Positions 58,834 through 64,000 of a stretch of 64,000 bases of DNA are shown piece by piece. The notes beneath the pieces are model-generated. The model was not told the origin of the DNA. It saw only the letters and a program-made list of their open reading frames with translations, and did no database searches. Numbering within the stretch: the first letter of the stretch is position 1; each line of letters opens with the position of its first letter. The DNA comes from Acetatifactor sp. (GTDB lineage: Bacteria > Bacillota > Clostridia > Lachnospirales > Lachnospiraceae): positions 124,001 through 188,000 of the forward strand of contig JAILLF010000043.1 of assembly GCA_024693365.1 (NCBI GenBank), read 5' to 3'. The translations under genes and the position numbers were made by a program.

Positions 58834-61275
58834 ATGGTTATGAAATATTGTATTCCTTTTGAGGAGATCAAAAAAGAAGACGTGGCGATTGCCGGTGGAA
58901 AGGGAGCCAATCTTGGGGAGATGACGGCGGCAGGAATTCCTGTTCCCAAGGGGGCCGTGCTCACGGCTGCCGCCTATGAGAAATATATGGAGGAGAATCA
59001 GATTTCTCCTAAAGATTACGAAAGCGCGGAGAAGTTAAGAGAAGCCATTCGCAAGGGAAAACTGCCGGAAGAGCTGGAGAAGGAGCTGGATGCATATTAT
59101 GAAGCACTGGGCGGGCAGGCACGCCTCGCCATCAGATCCTCCGCGACTGCAGAGGATCTGGAGGATGCAAGCTTTGCAGGGCAACAGGAGACCTATCTGA
59201 ATGTTGTCGGGTTGCAGGAAATTCATCAAAAGGTCAAGGACTGTTATGCCTCCCTATGGGGAGATCGTGCCATCAGCTACCGGAAAAATGCAGGCTATGA
59301 TAAGCAAAAAGTCGCATTAGCGGTTGTGCTTCAGGAGATGATCGAAAGTGAGAGCGCGGGCGTCATGTTTACAAGTGACCCGTCAGGTGACCCGGAAAAC
59401 GTACACGTGAATGCCTCCTATGGCCTTGGGGAGGCCGTGGTTTCTGGCATTGTCAGTCCTGATGAATATGTTTGTGACAGAGAAGGAAGGGTTTTAAAAG
59501 CCGTCATTGGAAGCAAGGAATATCAGATTATTTATGGCGAAAATGGGACGGAGAAGGTTGCTGTTACTGAAGCGGCGCGCAGGGCGCAGGTGCTTTCTGA
59601 AGCAGAGATTTTCGCGCTTGTGGCAGAGGGCATGAAAATCGAGAAGCATTACGGGCATCCCATGGATATTGAATGGGCAGTGAGGAATGGCAGGATTTTT
59701 ATTCTTCAGGCGAGAGCCATTACGACCATAAGTAGGCAGGAGGAACGGACTTTCACGGCGGAAGACTTCGCACGGTATCCGAAGGTACGGCCCGCAAAAG
59801 GGAAAATGCGGGAGAACGTTCTCTTCAACCTAGAGAAAACGCCAACGCCATATTTCCCGCTGGATCATGATTTTGGCGGGCTTGTGGGAGAACAAAAGGG
59901 AATCTTGTTCGAGGAGATCGGCATAAAGTTTGGTGACTGTATGTATCCGATTGATCAGGACGGCGTAAATTTCATGACAAAAAGCAAGCCCAGCGTTACG
60001 CGCAAGGTCTTTCAGATTCCGCGTTACATAAAGATGGTCAATGACATGGATGAGAACGTCAGGAAGGCGGATGCTTCGCTGGAGCAATGCACGGCAAAGT
60101 TTGAAAAAGAAAAGCAGGCAGATCCCAAGACGGCACGAGAGATCGGAAATTCCTTGAAGCGTATGCGCGAGCTGATTGGGAAGACTGCCTATGACAGATT
60201 CTTATATGCACTTTTCCCAAATGCCATTGAAAGCATGCGGGTTAACAAGGAACTGAAAAAGCTGGGAGACAATTTGAATTCTTATGACTTGTTAGAGGGA
60301 CTGTCCTACGTTACGGCAGATCTGAACAGGGAAATGGCAAAGCTTGCTGCATGGATTCGAGAAGATGAGAAAAGAAAGGAATGCGTCCTGACCGGTGAGT
60401 ATCAGGAAATCTGCGCAGAGTATCCTGACCTCGCGGAACGTTTTGCAGCATTTTTGGAGCAATATGGCGGGAAATCCGATTTTAACTGCTATTGTTATAT
60501 TTCGAAATCTTGGCGGGAGGAGCCAGACAGGTTCTTAAAGGTTCTTCGGCCCATGGTTAGAAAGGCAGAGAATGGCGTGCCCGCCATTGAGGAAGGGCTG
60601 GAGAAATATCAGGCGATTCTTGGTAAGGCCAGGGAACGCCTGACGGCAAAGAAATTCAGAGCCTTTGAAAAAAGGGCAGAGGTTCTCAGGCATTATCATT
60701 ACGTGCGCGAGGCGACGCAGTATCTCTGGGAATCCGAATTTGAGTATTGCAGGGCATTGCTGCGTAAACTGGAAAAAATCACGGACCGGTCCTATGAGGA
60801 TTATTTATATCTTTTTGCAGATGAATTCTTTGCCGCATGTGAGCATGGATGGACCGATAAGGAACAGGCACTTATGGAACACAGAAGAGCGATGCGTCCG
60901 ATGGCCGTAGCCTATTGGCAAAAATCCATGAAGGATGCACTGGAAAACGGAGAGGATGGCATCTCTGGCATCAGTGGTTCCGTTGGGCAGGCAAGCGGAA
61001 AGGTATGCATTGTCAAATCGCCGCAAGAGTTTGACAAGCTTCGTGAAGGAGACGTTCTGGTTTGCACCTACACGGATCCTGAGTGGACACCGCTCTTTTG
61101 CCTGGCAGCAGGCGTTGTGGTGGATACGGGAGGAACGCTCTCTCATGCGGCCATTGTTGCAAGGGAATATCAGATCCCGGCAGTTCTCGCAACGGGAAAT
61201 GCAACCCAAAAATTAGTGGATGGGGATTTCGTCCTGGTAGATGGAACCGCAGGGAAAGTCATAAAGACAAAATAG
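58834..61275 (+). CDS. rifampin-phosphotransferase-like PEP-utilising enzyme
   Basis: An 813-residue protein whose start looks like PEP synthase: EDVAIAGGKGANLGEMTAAGIPVPKGAVLT, then RSSATAEDLEDASFAGQQETYLNV and VQE-type ATP-grasp segments to about residue 310. A central helical domain of about 400 residues follows. The phosphohistidine swivel domain is at the very C-terminus (TGGTLSHAAIVAREYQIPAVLATG, His771), and there is no PEP-binding TIM barrel. That order (ATP-grasp, substrate domain, His domain) is that of rifampin phosphotransferase, not PEP synthase. Substrate is unproven. It lies 57 bases after the MATE gene with no terminator between. ATG 58834 follows AGGAAGGGG. Confidence 0.8.
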   Translation: MVMKYCIPFEEIKKEDVAIAGGKGANLGEMTAAGIPVPKGAVLTAAAYEKYMEENQISPKDYESAEKLREAIRKGKLPEELEKELDAYYEALGGQARLAIRSSATAEDLEDASFAGQQETYLNVVGLQEIHQKVKDCYASLWGDRAISYRKNAGYDKQKVALAVVLQEMIESESAGVMFTSDPSGDPENVHVNASYGLGEAVVSGIVSPDEYVCDREGRVLKAVIGSKEYQIIYGENGTEKVAVTEAARRAQVLSEAEIFALVAEGMKIEKHYGHPMDIEWAVRNGRIFILQARAITTISRQEERTFTAEDFARYPKVRPAKGKMRENVLFNLEKTPTPYFPLDHDFGGLVGEQKGILFEEIGIKFGDCMYPIDQDGVNFMTKSKPSVTRKVFQIPRYIKMVNDMDENVRKADASLEQCTAKFEKEKQADPKTAREIGNSLKRMRELIGKTAYDRFLYALFPNAIESMRVNKELKKLGDNLNSYDLLEGLSYVTADLNREMAKLAAWIREDEKRKECVLTGEYQEICAEYPDLAERFAAFLEQYGGKSDFNCYCYISKSWREEPDRFLKVLRPMVRKAENGVPAIEEGLEKYQAILGKARERLTAKKFRAFEKRAEVLRHYHYVREATQYLWESEFEYCRALLRKLEKITDRSYEDYLYLFADEFFAACEHGWTDKEQALMEHRRAMRPMAVAYWQKSMKDALENGEDGISGISGSVGQASGKVCIVKSPQEFDKLREGDVLVCTYTDPEWTPLFCLAAGVVVDTGGTLSHAAIVAREYQIPAVLATGNATQKLVDGDFVLVDGTAGKVIKTK

Positions 61276-61295
61276 TTTTTGTTTGAAACTTTCTA

Positions 61296-61324
61296 TTGAC
61301 GTGAGTTAGATGGGAGTGTATTAT
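61296..61324 (+). promoter_or_regulatory. promoter of the attenuated acetyltransferase operon
   Basis: TTGACG (61296-61301) and TATTAT (61319-61324), 17 bases apart; transcription should start near 61331. Confidence 0.85.
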
Positions 61325-61355
61325 AAGACACAAATTATTTGGTGAGGCTAAAATA

Positions 61356-61415
61356 ATGAATTTACGTTTGACGAACAATTTGCAGCCAAGACAGAAAAAG
61401 CATAAGTTTTTGTAA
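61356..61415 (+). CDS. 19-codon leader peptide
   Basis: ATG at 61356, eight bases after GGTGAGG, encodes MNLRLTNNLQPRQKKHKFL and stops at TAA 61413-61415. The last seven codons form the 5' arm of a large hairpin. It is basic (two Arg, four Lys, one His), with the sequence RQKKHK before the stop. The position between promoter and terminator makes it a leader peptide for attenuation rather than a functional protein. Confidence 0.7.
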   Translation: MNLRLTNNLQPRQKKHKFL

Positions 61416-61540
61416 TCATACAGGAATCCGTATGGTTACAGGAGCTTATGCTTTGTTGCCGTACGGTGCTGTTATTATTTTGCTGAACAGAACCGTAATT
61501 GATTTGGTAGATGACTAAGTCGATGCGGTTCTTTTTATTT
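61397..61540 (+). promoter_or_regulatory. transcription attenuator: leader hairpin, antiterminator, terminator
   Basis: Hairpin 1: AAAGCATAAG (61397-61406) pairs with CTTATGCTTT (61445-61454), and inside it GTAATCATAC (61412-61421) pairs with GTATGGTTAC (61430-61439). Hairpin 2: CGGTGCTGTT (61464-61473) pairs with AACAGAACCG (61486-61495) with one mismatch. Hairpin 3: AGAACCG (61489-61495) pairs with CGGTTCT (61526-61532), followed by TTTTATTT, an intrinsic terminator. Hairpins 2 and 3 share AGAACCG and exclude each other, the layout of an antiterminator/terminator switch. This accounts for the 330-base gap before the next gene. Confidence 0.75.
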
Positions 61541-61604
61541 ACGACGTTATACCGTTAAGGGCCCGACGGAAAACGATATTACAACGTGAAAAGGAGGATA
61601 TGAC

Positions 61605-62120
61605 GTGAACGATTACGTAATCAGGGAAGTGAGAATGGAGGATGCCGGGAGATTGGCGGGGATATATTCTTATTACGTTCAAAATACTGCAATTTCTTTT
61701 GAATATGATGCTCCGTCTGTCAGTGAATTTGAGAACAGAATCAGAAATACGGTGGAGAAATATCCATATTTGGTATGTGAAAAGGATGGCCACGTGGTAG
61801 GATATACTTATGCAAGCGCATACAGTGTCCGATCGGCATATGCATGGACGGCAACTGCATCCATCTACGTCGACAAAGATTACCGTAGACAAGGGATTGG
61901 AAGCACGTTATACGATGAGTTGGAGAAAAGACTGCGCAAGCAGGGGATTGTTAACGTCCTTGCAGGTGCGGCATACTGCGAAACGGAGGACGAATACCTA
62001 ACGCATGACAGTTACAGGTTTCATACAACAAAGGGTTATGAGAAGGTAGCCCATCTGAAGACTATCGGAAAGAAATTTGACAGATGGTATGATCTCATTT
62101 GGATGCAGAAGAAACTCTAG
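61605..62120 (+). CDS. GNAT acetyltransferase, phosphinothricin-acetyltransferase-like
   Basis: A 171-residue N-acetyltransferase. The acetyl-CoA motif is DYRRQGIGSTLYDELEKRL; IYSYYVQNTAISFEYDAPS and WTATASIYVDKDYR match the PAT/MddA group that acetylates phosphinothricin and methionine-like amines. The start is GTG 61605, seven bases after AGGAGG (61592-61597). It is behind an attenuator typical of inducible resistance genes, so an antibiotic or toxin may be its true substrate; sequence alone does not say. Confidence 0.88.
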   Translation: MNDYVIREVRMEDAGRLAGIYSYYVQNTAISFEYDAPSVSEFENRIRNTVEKYPYLVCEKDGHVVGYTYASAYSVRSAYAWTATASIYVDKDYRRQGIGSTLYDELEKRLRKQGIVNVLAGAAYCETEDEYLTHDSYRFHTTKGYEKVAHLKTIGKKFDRWYDLIWMQKKL

Positions 62121-62130
62121 GAGAATGACT

Positions 62131-62580
62131 ATGACAACAAAAGAAAAAGCGTTAGATTATTTTGGCAGGAGCTTTCACTGCTCTCAGGCAGTTTTGGCCG
62201 CATATGCTGACAGGTGTGGCCTGACGGAAGAGCAGGCACTAAGGCTCGGAGGGTGTTTTGGAAGCGGCATGCGTAAGGGAGAGGTTTGTGGGGCGTGCAC
62301 GGGAGCATTAATGGTTCTGGGGGCGCTGTACGGACAATGTAATGAAGCTGATCTTGAGAGTAGGAGACTCTCAAATAAGGTGAATGACGAGATGATGAAC
62401 GGATTCGCGGAAAAAATGGGTTCCTGTCTGTGCAGGGACATCCTTGGGTGTGACGTCTCAACTGAGGAAGGAGTCCGCCTCGCGAGGGAAAACAACTTAT
62501 TTAAAGAACTTTGTCCCAAGGTTGTGGCAGACGCCGTAGACGTGCTGGAAGAGATCCTTGCCTCAAATGAATCCGGATAA
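62131..62580 (+). CDS. C_GCAxxG_C_C family protein
   Basis: A 149-residue protein with the defining cysteine pattern: HCSQAVL, GGCFGSGMRKGEVCGACTGALMVLGALYG and a later GSCLCRDILGCD. The family (DV_1 C_GCAxxG_C_C) is thought to bind a metal or redox cofactor and may be a redox or membrane-associated protein; no function is proven. ATG 62131 follows TAGGAGA. It lies 10 bases after the acetyltransferase stop, so it shares the attenuated transcript. Confidence 0.85.
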   Translation: MTTKEKALDYFGRSFHCSQAVLAAYADRCGLTEEQALRLGGCFGSGMRKGEVCGACTGALMVLGALYGQCNEADLESRRLSNKVNDEMMNGFAEKMGSCLCRDILGCDVSTEEGVRLARENNLFKELCPKVVADAVDVLEEILASNESG

Positions 62581-62763
62581 GTGAAATATGCCGCGGAGGA
62601 ATTCAGACGGTTGGAATATGTTGAGAACAATGCCTATGACGGTAAGGGCAGTGCTTAATAAAACGAAGAAAGGCGCGTTGGCAGGATGATTACGGATGTA
62701 TAAATCGGGGGGAGATGCGGTGCCCATTCGCATGCGGAGATTCTTGATTTTGCCTCCACATAA

Positions 62764-62792
62764 TTGACGTTCAACGCTATTTCTGCTATAAT
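62764..62792 (+). promoter_or_regulatory. promoter of ychF
   Basis: TTGACG (62764-62769) and TATAAT (62787-62792), 17 bases apart, with TGC before the -10 box. The stretch 62581-62763 before it holds nothing I can support. Confidence 0.9.
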
Positions 62793-62847
62793 TCCATAGT
62801 TAAAGTATAAAATAGCAAGCAGCCTTTTAAGCATGAGGAGCGTGGCA

Positions 62848-62937
62848 TTGCGAAAAAGTAATGCCAAAAGTAATGCCAAAGGCAATTCTAAAAGTAACGT
62901 AACACTTGAAAAATTGAAAACAGGGAAAACCTTGTAA
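62848..62937 (+). other. possible repeat-containing mini-ORF in the ychF leader
   Basis: AGGAG (62836-62840) is followed 7 bases later by TTG 62848, opening a 29-codon frame to TAA 62937 with repeated K-S-N-A/K-G-N-S units. The DNA has a 12-base unit (AAAAGTAATGCC and variants) about four times in tandem. An ATG at 62833 would give 34 codons but lacks a site. AAACCTT/AAGGTTT forms a hairpin around the stop. It may be a leader peptide or chance. Confidence 0.35.
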
Positions 62938-62967
62938 AATAAGGTTTCCGGAAGGAGATAAAACACC

Positions 62968-64000
62968 ATGAAATTAGGAATCGTGGGGCTTCCCAACGTG
63001 GGAAAGAGCACTCTTTTTAATTCTTTGACGAAGGCGGGAGCAGAATCCGCAAACTATCCGTTCTGCACAATCGATCCCAACGTGGGGATCGTGCCTGTGC
63101 CAGATGAGAGATTGAAGCTTTTGGGCGACATGTATCAGTCAAAGAAGGTGACGCCTGCCGTGATTGAGTTTGTGGACATTGCTGGTCTGGTGAAGGGTGC
63201 GTCCAAGGGTGAGGGTCTTGGCAATCAGTTCCTTGCAAATATTCGTGAAGTGGATGCCATTGTTCACGTGGTTCGTTGCTTTGAGGATGATAACGTTATT
63301 CACGTAGACGGCAGCGTTGATCCCATCCGTGACATTGAGACGATCAATTTGGAGCTGATCTTTGCTGACTTGGAGGTGCTGGAGAGAAGGTTTTCCAAGG
63401 TGACCAAAGCAGCTAAGATGGACAAGACCCTTGCAAAGGAAGAAGCGCTCCTCATCCGCGTGAAGGAATGGCTGGAGAGTGGCAAGATGGCAAAGGCCAT
63501 GGAGATCGAGGACGAGGATGAAGAGGCTTTGATGAAGGGTTACAATCTTCTGACTTACAAGCCGGTAATCTATGCGGCAAACGTTTCCGAGGATGATCTG
63601 GCAGATGACGGTGAATCCAATGCCATGGTGCAGCGCGTAAAGGAATTTGCTGCGGCTGAGGGCAGTAAGGTGTTTGCCATCTGTGCGCAGATAGAGCAAG
63701 AAATTGCTGAGCTGGATGATGATGAGAAGGCAGAGTTCTTAAATGAACTTGGCGTGAAGGAATCCGGTCTGGAAAAGCTGATCAAGGCAAGCTATTCCCT
63801 GCTTGGTCTCATGAGCTTCCTGACGGCCGGGGAAGATGAAACCAGAGCATGGACGATCAAGATCGGAACGAAAGCGCCTCAGGCAGCAGGAAAGATCCAT
63901 ACGGATTTCGAACGTGGTTTCATTAAGGCGGAGGTTGTGAATTATAAGGATCTGTTGGAGCAGGGCTCTCTTGCCGCTGCCCGTGAGAAAGGACTTGTCG
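62968..64000 (+). CDS. ychF: redox-regulated ATPase/GTPase YchF, 3'-truncated by the window
   Basis: N-terminal 344 residues of YchF/OLA1, an Obg-family ATPase associated with ribosomes. GLPNVGKS (7-14), FVDIAGLVKGASKGEGLGNQFL and the long coiled-coil insert are clear; the TGS-domain region around GKIHTDFERGFIKAEVV is the last part in view. About 20 residues remain outside. ATG 62968 is preceded by GGAAGGAG. Confidence 0.96.
   Translation, partial: MKLGIVGLPNVGKSTLFNSLTKAGAESANYPFCTIDPNVGIVPVPDERLKLLGDMYQSKKVTPAVIEFVDIAGLVKGASKGEGLGNQFLANIREVDAIVHVVRCFEDDNVIHVDGSVDPIRDIETINLELIFADLEVLERRFSKVTKAAKMDKTLAKEEALLIRVKEWLESGKMAKAMEIEDEDEEALMKGYNLLTYKPVIYAANVSEDDLADDGESNAMVQRVKEFAAAEGSKVFAICAQIEQEIAELDDDEKAEFLNELGVKESGLEKLIKASYSLLGLMSFLTAGEDETRAWTIKIGTKAPQAAGKIHTDFERGFIKAEVVNYKDLLEQGSLAAAREKGLV

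Noticed and set aside
58834..61275. Naming this gene ppsA (PEP synthase)
   Set aside because: The TIM-barrel PEP domain is absent and the swivel His domain is at the C-terminus, so only the ATP-grasp part is shared.
61300..61318. GTTAG in the spacer of the acetyltransferase promoter as a seventh metal box
   Set aside because: There is no CTAAC partner six bases further on; only one half-site is present.
62581..62658. GTG frame of 25 codons directly after the C_GCAxxG_C_C gene
   Set aside because: No ribosome site and no recognisable sequence.

Overview
The window looks like chromosome of an anaerobic gut or rumen Firmicute, most likely a Lachnospiraceae (Clostridia). The grounds are the gene order rsmB-rlmN-stp-prkC-rsgA, mid-range GC, strong AGGAGG ribosome sites with frequent stop/start overlaps, the oxygen-independent (early cobalt) vitamin B12 route, ferrous-iron FeoA/FeoA/FeoB transport, and families common in that group (C_GCAxxG_C_C, DUF6483, peptidase C69, MIF-like tautomerase). 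Almost everything is on the + strand. I see no rRNA, tRNA, transposase, prophage or CRISPR array.

Layout. 1-5.3 kb: translation and signalling genes (rsmB end, rlmN, PP2C phosphatase, PASTA kinase, rsgA). 5.3-8.1 kb: an XpaC-like/TelA pair closed by a strong terminator. 8.2-11.5 kb: an intracellular GH10 xylanase joined in frame to a flavin-binding domain, then an esterase. 11.5-13.4 kb: one minus-strand HD-GYP protein. 13.6-15.4 kb: a secreted pectate-lyase-fold protein. 15.4-47.3 kb: a large cobalamin region. It opens with a B12 riboswitch and terminator and a surface lipoprotein cobaltochelatase, then a BtuF/C/D-type ABC importer, then nucleotide-loop genes (cobQ, cobT, cobU, cobS, cobC, cbiB, cobD), then corrin-ring genes (cbiC, cbiD, cbiF, cbiG, cbiH, a cbiJ-cbiE-cbiT fusion, cbiA). 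Unrelated housekeeping genes are interspersed. cbiL, uroporphyrinogen methyltransferase and a corrinoid adenosyltransferase are not here and must lie elsewhere if the pathway is complete. 47.4-50.1 kb: a DUF6935-like protein, an acyltransferase and a glycosyltransferase.

50.1-56.8 kb is a metal-homeostasis block: feoA-feoA-feoB-small Cys-rich protein-DtxR-type regulator, then a ZIP transporter and a divergent Fur-like regulator, then enolase. Six copies of one 16-bp palindrome (GTTAG-N6-CTAAC, up to one mismatch) lie in its promoters. One copy drives what looks like a free-standing ~110-nt RNA ending in a terminator just before enolase. 56.7-62.6 kb looks like a drug-response block: a TetR regulator with a clear operator, a MATE efflux pump, a rifampin-phosphotransferase-like enzyme, and an acetyltransferase behind a complete attenuation leader (19-codon peptide, mutually exclusive antiterminator and terminator). 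The window ends inside ychF.

The most interesting signals are the shared palindrome set with its candidate small RNA, the attenuation leader at 61.3-61.6 kb, the extracellular CbiK lipoprotein coupled to an ABC importer, and the probable recent fusion (or one-base sequence error) in the xylanase. All family assignments come from reading motifs in the sequence; no database search was run.
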